Shown here: positions 11,814-20,243 of the stretch, one piece after another
Layout: each line of letters begins with the position of its first letter
How positions within the stretch are numbered: the first letter of the stretch is position 1
Origin: a virus
Reading direction: 5' to 3' (one strand)
IMG/VR virus record: IMGVR_UViG_3300031524_000031
Location: 1-40,599 of that record
Length of the DNA stretch: 40,599 bases
Made by a program: the position numbers and the translations under genes
The notes under the pieces: generated by a model
Database searches by the model: none
The model's input: only the letters and a program-made list of their open reading frames with translations
What the model was told of the DNA's origin: nothing

Positions 11814-14326
11814 TGGGCTTCTTTCTTCCAGATGTTGTAGATGCGCCGGCGGCGACAGTCGGCCGACGTCGCGCTGTTCCTGCCGAAACGCAGCTTGACC
11901 CAAACGCGCGCGGCTGCGATGCTTGCCCGCTCAAGAATGAGTGGCATCGGCTCAGCTCGCCGCGCATGCCCGCGACTGGGAACGGCGATATCCTGATTTT
12001 AGGAGAAGCACCTGGCGAAAACGAGGATCAACAGAACACACAGTTTATTGGGGATACCGGCAAGCTGTTACGCAGCGTAATCCCAGGCCGCGAATTCGAC
12101 CGGCTAGTCTGGCAGAACACTGTAAGGTGCCGGCCGCCTGATAACCGCGATCCAACGCCACGTGAGACGCATGCGTGCAGCCTCTATCTAGAGCGGGATA
12201 TTGCCGAGCACAAGATCAAGGCCGTCCTCGGCGTAGGAGGCGTTCCGCTGCGACGCTATCTCGACGGCAGCAACATTACGCGCATTCACGGCACTAAGTT
12301 CCCAGTCCAGATCGGCGAGCACACCCTTTGGTATTTCCCCGTCCTGCATCCTTCATTTGTGCTGCGCGGCGGCGGTGACAGATCGACTGCATACCCTGTC
12401 TTTCGCGCTGATATTAAATCCTTCTTCAAGCAAGTAGACAAATGGCCGAAGCCGACAATCGCATCGATCAGTAAGGACGATGTGCTGCTGCCCCAGTCGG
12501 CGAAGGAGGCTCTGTCGATTATCGAGCGGATGCGGGAGCCGCTGGGCGTTGACATCGAGACATCCGCCCTCCGCCCGCATCTGGTCGGCGCCAAGATCAT
12601 CACAGCGGCCATCAGCGACGGTAAGTTGACATGCGCCTGGCCGGTCGAGCATCCCGAGCATACAACGGATTGGGGCCTTGACCTGCTCTTGTATGCGACT
12701 TCGGCGTTCCGCTGGATTGCGCACAATGCAGCATTTGAGTATTCATGGTTTGTGTCGTCGGCGAGGCAGCGCAGCATCGACTATGAGCCTGCGTCTTTCG
12801 ACGACACAATGGCACAGGTCCGTCTTTATCACGAACGCGAGACGCTGCTCGATCTGAACATTGCCAGCCGTATCCACCTGGGCGTTGCAATCAAAGGGTT
12901 GACCGGCGTTAGCGCCAAGCAGATCATGGCCTATCCGCTCGCGGATGTGCTGCCCTACAACGGCCTTGACGCGCTTGCCTCCGCGCTGATCTTCCGCAAG
13001 CTCGACGGCAAGGTCAAGAAAGAGCCCTACCAGCGCATCCTCGATTCGGTGGTCAGCACCAGCGAAATGGAACTGGCGGGCCTGCCGATCGATCTTGAGA
13101 AGGCCAAGCTGCTCGACATCAAGTGGGCTGACAAGGCGATCCAGGCCGAGGCAGCAGCTAAAACAATCTACGAGGTGCGCACATTCGAGCAAGCCCGACA
13201 AACGGAATGGCGGATCAGCGCGCCCGATGACGTTGGTATCGCTTTGGCAGAATACGGCCGGCTCGAACTTAAAAAGACCAAGGGCGGAAAACAGTATTCG
13301 ACTGATGACCAAGAGCTGCATAAAGCGTCGCCTGACCACCCGCTGATCAAAGCGGTGCTCGAGTTCCGTAATGCCGCCAAGATGCGATCTACATACATCA
13401 GCCCGATCCTTGCTGCGCCCGCGCTGCATATCGACGGGCTGCTGCATCCCGGCTACACGACGATGCTGACGGCGACGCTGCGCCTGTCTTCGGAGTCGCC
13501 GAATATTCAGAACTATCCGAAACGCACAAAAGAGGGGCGAGAGCTACGCGAGATGGTCGTCGCCAGCAGCGGGCTACTGCTGGTCTCTTTCGACTTCAAG
13601 CAGCTTGAAGTGCGGATCGAAGCCTGTGCGGCGCGCGACAATGCTTTGTGCAGTAGTATCATCCGCGGCGAAGACATCCATGCGATCTGGCGCGACAAAA
13701 TCCTTGACATCTATCCCGACTATTGGGAACGGCTGGTCGAGAAGTCGGGGGAGTCAGAAGAGAAAGCGATCCTTAAGGCGGGCCGCGATGTCATCAAGAG
13801 TGACTTTGTGTTCGCCTCATTCTACGGAGCAACAGTCGGGTCTTGCGCTGAGCGCACCGGGCTGCCCTTTCCGATCATGCAGGAAGTCTCCAACGAATTC
13901 TGGGGCATGTTCTCGGGCGTGCGCGCGTGGATTAAAGGGCAGCGCCGCGAGTATGCTGATACGGGCAGCGTGCGCACGCTCACCGGGCTGATGCGGCACC
14001 AGATCCTACCAGGCAACGAAGTTATCAATACGCCTATCCAGGGAACGGCCGCAGCAGTCGTGCTTGAAGCGCAGAATACAATGTCGCAAATGGCGCTGAA
14101 AGAGCGCGATCCCTTCTTACATCCGCGCATTAACATCCATGATGATCTGACATTCTTGTTGCCGGACGATGAACGACTGCCTCAGTATATAAAGCTGATA
14201 GGAGAAACCATGGTCAAGTGCCGCTTCGACTGGCAAATCGTCCCGCTCGCTGTTGACTGCACGATCGGCACTGACTGGGCGAACATGGAGTATGTTTCCT
14301 CCTTTACTGGGGATTATGTGCGATGA
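11813..14326 (+). CDS. Family 4-like uracil-DNA glycosylase fused to family A DNA polymerase
   Basis: This 837-residue replicative polymerase has three parts. Residues about 30-215 are a UDG family 4-type domain, with GEAPGENED, the four cysteines expected for an iron-sulfur cluster (CDACP; VRCRPPDNRDPTP; ACSLYLERD) and LHPSFVLRGG. Residues about 240-420 are a 3'-5' exonuclease with VDIETSA, AHNAAFEYSW and YNGLDALAS. The rest is a Pol I polymerase: motif A SFDFKQLEVRIEA, motif B RDVIKSDFVFASFYGA and motif C INIHDDLTF (HDD for the usual HDE). The start is GTG, overlapping the previous stop. SPO1 polymerase is a known precedent for an N-terminal UDG-like domain. It would read or remove uracil at the fork and act with the phage clamp. 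Confidence 0.93.
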   Translation: MGFFLPDVVDAPAATVGRRRAVPAETQLDPNARGCDACPLKNEWHRLSSPRMPATGNGDILILGEAPGENEDQQNTQFIGDTGKLLRSVIPGREFDRLVWQNTVRCRPPDNRDPTPRETHACSLYLERDIAEHKIKAVLGVGGVPLRRYLDGSNITRIHGTKFPVQIGEHTLWYFPVLHPSFVLRGGGDRSTAYPVFRADIKSFFKQVDKWPKPTIASISKDDVLLPQSAKEALSIIERMREPLGVDIETSALRPHLVGAKIITAAISDGKLTCAWPVEHPEHTTDWGLDLLLYATSAFRWIAHNAAFEYSWFVSSARQRSIDYEPASFDDTMAQVRLYHERETLLDLNIASRIHLGVAIKGLTGVSAKQIMAYPLADVLPYNGLDALASALIFRKLDGKVKKEPYQRILDSVVSTSEMELAGLPIDLEKAKLLDIKWADKAIQAEAAAKTIYEVRTFEQARQTEWRISAPDDVGIALAEYGRLELKKTKGGKQYSTDDQELHKASPDHPLIKAVLEFRNAAKMRSTYISPILAAPALHIDGLLHPGYTTMLTATLRLSSESPNIQNYPKRTKEGRELREMVVASSGLLLVSFDFKQLEVRIEACAARDNALCSSIIRGEDIHAIWRDKILDIYPDYWERLVEKSGESEEKAILKAGRDVIKSDFVFASFYGATVGSCAERTGLPFPIMQEVSNEFWGMFSGVRAWIKGQRREYADTGSVRTLTGLMRHQILPGNEVINTPIQGTAAAVVLEAQNTMSQMALKERDPFLHPRINIHDDLTFLLPDDERLPQYIKLIGETMVKCRFDWQIVPLAVDCTIGTDWANMEYVSSFTGDYVR

Positions 14327-14347
14327 ACCGTCTGGGAGTATAATGCT

Positions 14348-15289
14348 GTGACCGAGCACCTGCCGCTCGTAACAAAATATCGACCGAGCGATTTCGAGAC
14401 CTTCCTCGGCAACGAGACGACTATCGCGGCACTCAAGCGTGCAGTCGGGAACGAGGTCAGCCGGCCACACGCGTTCTTGTTCACCGGCCCCTCCGGCATT
14501 GGCAAGACCACCGGCGCGCGCATTGTCGCGACGATGCTGAATGCCGAGGTTGTTGAGATCGATGCGGCCTCAAACAACGGCGTCGACGCCATGCGGCTGC
14601 TGGTCGAGCTGGGCAATCACATGTCGCTGACCGGTGCCGGTGTGCGGATGTTCATCATCGACGAGTGCCATAGTCTGTCGAAGAGCGCGTGGCAAGCCAT
14701 CCTCAAGATGTTGGAGGAGCCGCCCGCGCATCTCTACATCGCGCTGTGTACGACCGAGCTGCACAAGGTGCCTGAAACGATCGTGACGCGCTGCTACCAT
14801 GTCGCGCTGCGCCCGCTCAAGCCGGCCGAGATCGAAGACCTGTGCGTGGTCGTCGCCGAGCTTGAGGGCTGGACCGTCCACAACGATGTCATGCAGGCCG
14901 TTATCCAAGCCGCGACCGGCCAGCCGCGCAAGGCGCTGTCGATCCTGCAAGCGGTCCATGATGCGCCCTCGCGCGATGAGGTGCGGCGTATTATCACGCT
15001 GATGGATGCGACTGACCCGCTGATTGCACTACTCCAATACCTGCTCGCGGGCAAGAAAGCGTGGGCGGTAATCAAGGGCCATCTGTCGCGGATCGAGGAA
15101 GACGACTTCGAAGAGCTTTCGATCGGGGCTGGCCGGTATATTGTTGGTGCGCTGCTGCGCGCGGAAACTGATGCTTCCGCACAGCTTGCGTGGCGTCTTC
15201 TGGATGCGCTGGTTTTCCCGACCAGCACGTTTGACAGAAAAGCCTCCTTTATGGCGGCGATTGGCCGCATGATCTGGGGAAATAACTGA
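14348..15289 (+). CDS. Clamp-loader ATPase (DnaX/RFC small-subunit type)
   Basis: This 313-residue AAA+ protein opens and loads the sliding clamp. It has the Walker A GPSGIGKTT at 47-55, Walker B with IIDECH at 103-108, the arginine-finger region TRC (147-149, for the usual SRC) and LTKYRP-like start LVTKYRPSDFETFLG. The C-terminal third is a helical collar. Only one loader subunit is seen, so the complex may be a homo-oligomer or may recruit host delta subunits. The start is GTG, 21 bases after the polymerase gene, with GGGAG upstream. It overlaps the next gene as ATGA. Confidence 0.9.
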   Translation: MTEHLPLVTKYRPSDFETFLGNETTIAALKRAVGNEVSRPHAFLFTGPSGIGKTTGARIVATMLNAEVVEIDAASNNGVDAMRLLVELGNHMSLTGAGVRMFIIDECHSLSKSAWQAILKMLEEPPAHLYIALCTTELHKVPETIVTRCYHVALRPLKPAEIEDLCVVVAELEGWTVHNDVMQAVIQAATGQPRKALSILQAVHDAPSRDEVRRIITLMDATDPLIALLQYLLAGKKAWAVIKGHLSRIEEDDFEELSIGAGRYIVGALLRAETDASAQLAWRLLDALVFPTSTFDRKASFMAAIGRMIWGNN

Positions 15290-15786
15290 TGACTGCTATT
15301 CACGAGGCTCAATACGCCAAGCTCAAGGCCAAATTGGCAATTGACATGCTGCGCTTCGATCAGGAGTTGATCGAAATAGCACAGCTCGTCCAGGAGGCGG
15401 CGGAGCTTTCGGCGACGGTGACCGCACTGCGTGATACCGCAAAAATGGATCTCGACACCGAGACTGCATTGGCGGCATCCGCACTTCGCGGCGTTCTTGA
15501 CGACAAGGGTAAGGCGCGGTCGGAGGCCGCCATCGCTTCCGAGCTGCCGCTGGTCGACAAGGTGCAGGATGCGCGCGCCGCGCTGATCGAGGCGGAACGG
15601 GAGATGTCGATCTACCGCAGCCTCGTCGAGACGCTGAAGCACAAGAAAGAGGCGCTGCGCACGCTGTCCGAGCAGATGGTCGCCGGCTTCATGACGCCGT
15701 CCTCGCTTTCGGTTAACGCGCGCAAGGAGATCAACGAGGTCCGCCAAGCGGGAGCCACGCGGCGGGCAGTAACAAGCGGGACCTGA
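15289..15786 (+). CDS. Hypothetical coiled-coil protein, 165 aa
   Basis: The product is almost entirely helical with coiled-coil heptads (AKLKAKLAIDMLRFDQELIEIAQLVQ, then EAEREMSIYRSLVETLKHKKEALRTLSEQM). It has no catalytic motif, signal or membrane segment. Its start overlaps the clamp-loader stop, and its own stop overlaps the next ATG (TGATG), so it is translated as part of the replication operon. Position suggests an accessory structural or fork-associated protein, but I do not recognise the family. Confidence 0.65.
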   Translation: MTAIHEAQYAKLKAKLAIDMLRFDQELIEIAQLVQEAAELSATVTALRDTAKMDLDTETALAASALRGVLDDKGKARSEAAIASELPLVDKVQDARAALIEAEREMSIYRSLVETLKHKKEALRTLSEQMVAGFMTPSSLSVNARKEINEVRQAGATRRAVTSGT

Positions 15787-15929
15787 TGGACACGCTGCGT
15801 TTCATCGGACTGGCGATCATCTTGACAATGATGGCGGCTGTGTTCCTTTACGCAGCCGCTCGACTCGTGTCTACAGCGTGGTTCCGCAGTAAGCGGGACT
15901 TCTACCGATCTCAACACAAGGAGAAATAA
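15786..15929 (+). CDS. Very small single-pass membrane protein, 47 aa
   Basis: A 47-residue frame begins in the ATG overlapping the previous stop and ends 1 base before the ssDNA-binding protein gene. It has a clear membrane segment (FIGLAIILTMMAAVFLYAAA, residues 6-25) followed by a basic tail (WFRSKRDFYRSQHKEK), so the C-terminus is probably cytoplasmic. The tight overlap and spacing support it as a real gene. Its AAGGAG 3' end also serves as ribosome-binding site for the next gene. The function is unknown. Confidence 0.6.
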   Translation: MDTLRFIGLAIILTMMAAVFLYAAARLVSTAWFRSKRDFYRSQHKEK

Positions 15930-15930
15930 C

Positions 15931-16869
15931 GTGGCTTTCCAATACAAGAAACGCGACGCCGGCGCCTGGGAGAAGCGCGCATCCCAACAAGGCGGCGACT
16001 ACCAGGGCTTCATCGTTGATGAGGCCAAGGTCTACACGCCCAAGAAGGGCGACAACTTCGTGCGCATTCTGCCTCCGACCTTCGAGAATGCTGACCACTA
16101 CGGTATAGATGTGTGGGTCCATTACGGCATCGGCCCGGATCGTGCCTCGGCGATCTGCTTACAGAAGATGAAAAACATGCCATGCCCGCTCTGCGAGGCG
16201 CGAGCCCGCGCGGAACGCGGCGGCGACGAAGACCTGGCCGGCGAACTGAAGCCCTCGCGGCGGGTCATGGTCTATATGCTCGACCGCAAGGACGAGGCGG
16301 CGGGGCCACAGGTCTGGTCGATGCCCTGGACGCTCGACCGGGAGGTCTGTAAGATCAGCCGCGACAAGCGCACGGGGCAAGTCTATGCCATCGACGATCC
16401 GAACGAGGGCTATGACCTCTCCTTCGAGCGCGAGGGCGAAGGCATGATGGTCAAATACGCCGGCATCCAGCTCAGCCGGCGGCCGTCATCGGTCGACGAG
16501 GAAACGCTCGAATACATCTCGACGCTGCCGCTGCCGATGGTGCTGCGCTGGCGTGAATACCAAGAACTGCATGAGCTATTCGCCGGCAGCGGCATGGAGC
16601 AGACGGCAGCAGTCAACAAGCCGGTTGCCCCGGTATCGCTCGCTCGTCGACCTATTGCTGCTGCGCGTCCGGCAACGCCGCCCCTTGCGGCAGAAGAGCC
16701 GCCGCCTCCCGAACCGCCGGAGGATGAGCCGCCATTTGATCCGGTTCCTGCCCGTGATCCCCCTCCAAGGCCGATAGCGCCGGCTGCCGCTGCTGCTGCC
16801 GTTCCATCCGGCGAAGTCACCGGCAAATCGCGCGCTGCGTTGCTGCGCGAGAAACTCGCCGCCCGCTGA
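15931..16869 (+). CDS. Single-stranded DNA-binding protein (gp32-like)
   Basis: This 312-residue protein resembles gp32-type phage ssDNA-binding proteins. An N-terminal basic/aromatic segment leads into an OB-like core with a zinc site of H64, C76, C85 and C88 (VHYGIG, AICLQKM and MPCPLCEA). The core ends near residue 205, and the tail is long, Pro/Glu/Ala-rich and disordered (EEPPPPEPPEDEPPFD). The tail has an acidic part, as in gp32 and SSB, where it recruits partners, but ends in a basic helix (GKSRAALLREKLAAR). The start is GTG with AAGGAG. It lies between replication and recombination genes, as expected for a coordinator of polymerase, RecA and nuclease. Confidence 0.8.
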   Translation: MAFQYKKRDAGAWEKRASQQGGDYQGFIVDEAKVYTPKKGDNFVRILPPTFENADHYGIDVWVHYGIGPDRASAICLQKMKNMPCPLCEARARAERGGDEDLAGELKPSRRVMVYMLDRKDEAAGPQVWSMPWTLDREVCKISRDKRTGQVYAIDDPNEGYDLSFEREGEGMMVKYAGIQLSRRPSSVDEETLEYISTLPLPMVLRWREYQELHELFAGSGMEQTAAVNKPVAPVSLARRPIAAARPATPPLAAEEPPPPEPPEDEPPFDPVPARDPPPRPIAPAAAAAAVPSGEVTGKSRAALLREKLAAR

Positions 16870-16927
16870 TCCACTTGATTGCGCCAGCCGCCTGGGCGAT
16901 CCTGGGCGGAGACGCGAAGGAGAAGAT

Positions 16928-17380
16928 ATGTCCGACAAACTAACACAGCTTGGTCATCGCTCGGAGACTGCTGCCTCGCCATACGACGCGCTCCTCGAAA
17001 GGATCGCGGTCGCGGACGGGCGCATGTTGGGAACAGTTATCCGGTTAAGTGCGCCGGAATTCACTTCAATCTGCCCAGTGACCGGTCAGCCGGATTTCGC
17101 GACAATTTACGTCGACTACGTACCGAGAAACTGGCTGATCGAATCCAAGTCCTACAAGCTGTTCTTGGGCTCATTCCGCAGCTTCGGGACCTTCCACGAG
17201 GAAGCGGTGGCGATAATCCGTGATCGGCTTGTGCTCGCACTCGATCCGGTCTATCTGCGTGCTGCCGCTTTCTGGTACCCACGCGGCGGCATCCCCATCG
17301 ACGTCTTCTGCCAATATGGCAGGCTGCCGGCGAACTGCTGGGCGCCCGATCTTGGTATTCCGACCTTCCGGGGCCGGTAA
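16928..17380 (+). CDS. queF: NADPH-dependent preQ0 reductase QueF
   Basis: QueF reduces the nitrile of preQ0 to the aminomethyl group of preQ1 with two NADPH. The 150-residue protein is the short (unimodular) form. It contains EFTSICPVTGQPDFATIYV, with catalytic C49 and D56. The NADPH-binding signature ESKSYKLF is at 72-79 and the substrate-binding pair H90-E91 is in GTFHEE, followed by PRGGIPIDV. All residues needed for reduction are present. This argues against the archaeal QueF-like amidinotransferase, which lacks the NADPH motif. GAAGGAG precedes the ATG. Its position between the ssDNA-binding and RecA-like genes is unusual, as the pathway genes are scattered over 21 kb. It implies that the DNA base is preQ1 rather than preQ0. 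Confidence 0.93.
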   Translation: MSDKLTQLGHRSETAASPYDALLERIAVADGRMLGTVIRLSAPEFTSICPVTGQPDFATIYVDYVPRNWLIESKSYKLFLGSFRSFGTFHEEAVAIIRDRLVLALDPVYLRAAAFWYPRGGIPIDVFCQYGRLPANCWAPDLGIPTFRGR

Positions 17381-17382
17381 AC

Positions 17383-18396
17383 ATGGTCGAGCGCCGCGTC
17401 GTTGCTGCACCAATCGTTGATCGACCGACCGACTACTTCCCTGACAGTTTCATCTCGTCGGGGTCGTTCCTGCTCGATTGCGTGCTTGGGGGCGGCTGGG
17501 CACGCGGTCGAGTGATTAACATCGTCGGCGACAAGTCATCCGGCAAGACGCTACTCGCCGTCGAGGCGTGCGCCAACTTTGCGCGCACATACAACGCTGA
17601 GGATATTCGTTACGTCGAGCCGGAGAACGCCTTCCTACGCTCATACGCAGAGTCGATCGGATTCCCGCCAGGCGTCCGACTTACCGAGGAGGGCGATCCG
17701 CGCATTGACACCGTTGAGGCATACTACGAAGATGTCGCCGCGTTCCTCAAGGATCGGGCCGGCGCCAAGCGCCCGTGTATGCACATCCTCGACTCGCTCG
17801 ACGCGCTCTCTGATGGCGCCGAGCAGGGGCGCGCGTTTGGCGAAAGCACCTACGGCGTGAGCAAGCCAAAGGCGATCTCTGAGATGTTCCGCCGTCTGAT
17901 TGGTGACATCCGTGATGCCGATTGCCTACTCGCCATCATCTCGCAAATACGTGACAACATCGGCGCCACATTCGGCGAAACAAAGAAGCGCAGCGGCGGT
18001 CGAGCGCTCGACTTCTACGCTTCACAGGTGCTCTGGCTGGCGGAGACGGGCAAGATCAAGCGCACGGTATTGGGCGTCGATCGCGTGATCGGCGCCTCTG
18101 TACTCGCCCGCACTAAAAAGAACAAGGTGGGGATGCCTTTTCGCGAAGCCGAGCTTTTTGTGATTTTCAACTATGGCGTCGACGATGAATCCAGCATGAT
18201 TAACTGGCTGGTCAAATACAAAGCGATTGACCTCCTCGGCATTACTGACAAAGACGCGAAGAAGATCCTCTCCGACGCACGCCACGCCCACGATACGCAC
18301 GCAATCTTTGAGTTGCGCGAAAGTTTACGCGCTGCGGTATATGAGCATTGGCAGCGCATCGAATCCGAGCTGGCGCCGGCCGTGAGCAAATACTGA
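17383..18396 (+). CDS. RecA/UvsX-like recombinase
   Basis: This 337-residue protein is a RecA-fold ATPase. Walker A is GDKSSGKT (49-56), and Walker B is MHILDSLDALS, with a strand segment LLAIISQIRDNIG that includes the equivalent of the L1/Gln region. GRALDFYASQVLWLAE is typical of RecA/UvsX. It would form filaments on ssDNA for recombination and recombination-dependent replication. Starts two bases after queF. The C-terminal region differs from bacterial RecA, with DnaB-like RecA-fold proteins as a less likely alternative. It is followed by the nuclease and SbcCD genes, a coherent recombination module. Confidence 0.85.
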   Translation: MVERRVVAAPIVDRPTDYFPDSFISSGSFLLDCVLGGGWARGRVINIVGDKSSGKTLLAVEACANFARTYNAEDIRYVEPENAFLRSYAESIGFPPGVRLTEEGDPRIDTVEAYYEDVAAFLKDRAGAKRPCMHILDSLDALSDGAEQGRAFGESTYGVSKPKAISEMFRRLIGDIRDADCLLAIISQIRDNIGATFGETKKRSGGRALDFYASQVLWLAETGKIKRTVLGVDRVIGASVLARTKKNKVGMPFREAELFVIFNYGVDDESSMINWLVKYKAIDLLGITDKDAKKILSDARHAHDTHAIFELRESLRAAVYEHWQRIESELAPAVSKY

Positions 18397-18409
18397 GGAG
18401 GATGCGATC

Positions 18410-18631
18410 ATGCTTAACGAGGCCCAGTGCTGGTTGATCCAATGCTGGTTGATGGTGATAGAGCGCCCCCTCTCGGAGCATCCCTTCCGACTCCTGTATG
18501 AGATTCTCTCGCAGGCGGCCATTCAGAAGTTCCCATTAGGGGCGACCGGCTATGTGTATTGCTTTAGAGACATGAGCAAGCTGATGACGTACTACGACAA
18601 ATTCGGAACTTTGATCAGCGTGATAGCGTAA
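18410..18631 (+). CDS. Hypothetical protein, 73 aa
   Basis: GAGGAGGA at 18395-18402 gives a strong ribosome-binding site for the ATG at 18410, and the stop (TAA) overlaps the next ATG (TAATG). The product has an aromatic N-terminal helix (QCWLIQCWLMVIERPL) and a mixed C-terminal half (YVYCFRDMSKLMTYYDKF). No family is recognised. Confidence 0.6.
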   Translation: MLNEAQCWLIQCWLMVIERPLSEHPFRLLYEILSQAAIQKFPLGATGYVYCFRDMSKLMTYYDKFGTLISVIA

Positions 18632-19221
18632 TGTTACCAGGTCGTGGGCATGAAAAGGGCGCTGAGTTTGAACGCGTTGTCGGTCGCCAGCTCAGCTTTT
18701 GGCTGACGCACGACAAGCGCGCTGACCTGTTCACGCGCAACGTGCTGTCCGGCGGATCGTTTACTCGCCGCGTCGCCTCAGATGACAAAGCGGCTGGGAT
18801 ACCAGGCGACATCATGGCCAAGCACCCGCTGGCCTACAGCTTCCTCCAAACTTTTTTGATCGAGTGTAAGCACTATGCGGACCTAGGCGTGCTGCCTTTC
18901 CTGCTCGACTTGGAGGGCACATCATTTCTTGCGAAGACTATACATCACGCACAAATCCAGGCGGCGCAGGCGAATGTCCACTTCCTGGTGATCGCCAAAC
19001 AGAACCGGATTGTGCCGCTCGTGATCATGTCGCGCCGATTGGGCGAGCTTGCATGGGCGGCAGCTTGCCCAAAAGGCACATTCATCGCGCATCGACTACA
19101 CAGTCGCTACTTCATGACGACGCTGCCCTGCCTGATGTCCTGTATTCAGGCGCGCGCGTTTGTACAGGATGCGGCCGGCATGTTAGTCGTGAAACGCCGC
19201 CCACTTTCGTTGAAGCAGTAA
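18631..19221 (+). CDS. PD-(D/E)XK nuclease, Holliday-junction-resolvase-like
   Basis: The 196-residue protein has the signature of a PD-(D/E)XK nuclease: KGAEFERVVGRQL (N-terminal helix with the first acidic residue, E13-E15 area), PGDIMAK (central Asp) and FLIECKHY (the ExK pair). This layout matches archaeal Hjc-type resolvases and phage relatives; other nucleases of the fold are possible. It could cut branched intermediates made by the neighbouring RecA-like protein and SbcCD. The second half (residues 100-196) is less typical. It is coupled to the previous gene by overlap. Confidence 0.7.
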   Translation: MLPGRGHEKGAEFERVVGRQLSFWLTHDKRADLFTRNVLSGGSFTRRVASDDKAAGIPGDIMAKHPLAYSFLQTFLIECKHYADLGVLPFLLDLEGTSFLAKTIHHAQIQAAQANVHFLVIAKQNRIVPLVIMSRRLGELAWAAACPKGTFIAHRLHSRYFMTTLPCLMSCIQARAFVQDAAGMLVVKRRPLSLKQ

Positions 19222-19232
19222 GGAGCCTCCTA

Positions 19233-20243
19233 GTGCGACTTTTAACTGCGGACTGGCACCTCACGGATAGCGCCTCCGAAGACTATCGTTGGAAGGTGTT
19301 TAACAATGTGCGCAATGTAGCGCTTGCGCATAAGTGCGATGTCATCCATATCTGTGGCGATCTGACAGACAGGAAGGACAGACACAGCGCCGCGCTTGTC
19401 AATAACATGCTGCGCGGCATTCGGGATTTGCTTGATGCCGGCTTGCGCGTTGAGTTCCTCCTCGGAAACCACGACATGCCGCTATCCGGCCCGCCATTCT
19501 GGGCAGCGCTCAACTATGCCTTCGACGCTGCCTCCGGCTTCCACGCGATCACGCGGCCTGAGCGATCCGGCAATATCATCTCCCTGCCATTCGCGCCCGA
19601 TCCCATCGAGGCGTGGAAGAGCGTCGACTTCAGGCCAGAGTTTACCGTCCTCATGCACCAGCCGGTCGATGGTGCTGTTGCAGCAAACGGGCATCCTGTC
19701 ACTGGCCTAGACATCAGCATTTTCCCGCGCGGCGTGAAAGTCTATTCCGGTGACATCCATCTGCCGCAGGTCATCGGTCCGGTCGTCTACATCGGGGCGC
19801 CGCATCATGTCAGCTTTGGCGACGAGCATCCCTGCCGGTTCCTGCTTCTAGACAGCTTGGGCGGGTCGACAGAAGTCCTGCTGCCGGCGATCCGCAAGGC
19901 GGTCATACCGATCACCCGCGCCGCTGATCTTGACAGCGCGGGGCTATCGGAGGGTGATCAAGCACGCATTCGCGCGACGATCCCGATATCACGCGTCGAG
20001 CAGTGGCCAGTCGAGGAGGAGGCGATCCGCGCCTGGGCGTCTGAGCATAACGTGACAATCGCCTCAATCGACGTCGAAGTGAGCACAATCCGCAAGCGCG
20101 GGGCCGCAGCGCAAGTAGACGCGCTTAGTAAGGCGCCTGCCGACGTGTTACGCGCCTTTGCAGCATCTGAAGGCATCGAGGGGCCGGTCCTCGATGCGGG
20201 CCTGTCACTGCTTGAGGAAACGGTCGGTAATCAGGTGTCATGA
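19233..20243 (+). CDS. sbcD: SbcD/Mre11-type exonuclease subunit (gp47-like)
   Basis: This calcineurin-fold nuclease partners the next gene. Motifs are TADWHLT (D7, H9), HICGDLTDRKD, FLLGNHDMP, a later MHQPVDG histidine and YSGDIHLPQ, which together provide the two-metal site. I chose the GTG at 19233 (336 aa) because AAGGAG precedes it and motif I then lies at its normal place next to the N-terminus. The longer upstream extension would overlap the nuclease gene by about 170 bases and has no function. In phage T4 the gp46/47 complex resects ends to start recombination. The start of sbcC overlaps its stop by four bases. Confidence 0.9.
   Translation: MRLLTADWHLTDSASEDYRWKVFNNVRNVALAHKCDVIHICGDLTDRKDRHSAALVNNMLRGIRDLLDAGLRVEFLLGNHDMPLSGPPFWAALNYAFDAASGFHAITRPERSGNIISLPFAPDPIEAWKSVDFRPEFTVLMHQPVDGAVAANGHPVTGLDISIFPRGVKVYSGDIHLPQVIGPVVYIGAPHHVSFGDEHPCRFLLLDSLGGSTEVLLPAIRKAVIPITRAADLDSAGLSEGDQARIRATIPISRVEQWPVEEEAIRAWASEHNVTIASIDVEVSTIRKRGAAAQVDALSKAPADVLRAFAASEGIEGPVLDAGLSLLEETVGNQVS

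Noticed and set aside
11813-12460. UdgX-type covalent uracil binder
   Set aside because: The KRRIH-type insert between the third and fourth cysteine regions is absent; the motifs fit family 4.
12743-13447. 234-residue minus-strand frame inside the polymerase gene
   Set aside because: It is antisense to well-conserved polymerase motifs and shows no domain of its own.
14339-14344. TATAAT before the clamp-loader gene
   Set aside because: It ends 3 bases before the GTG start, so it cannot be a usual promoter for that gene; it is likely chance.
16928-17380. QueF-like archaeal amidinotransferase
   Set aside because: The NADPH-binding motif ESKSYK is present, so the reductase is preferred.
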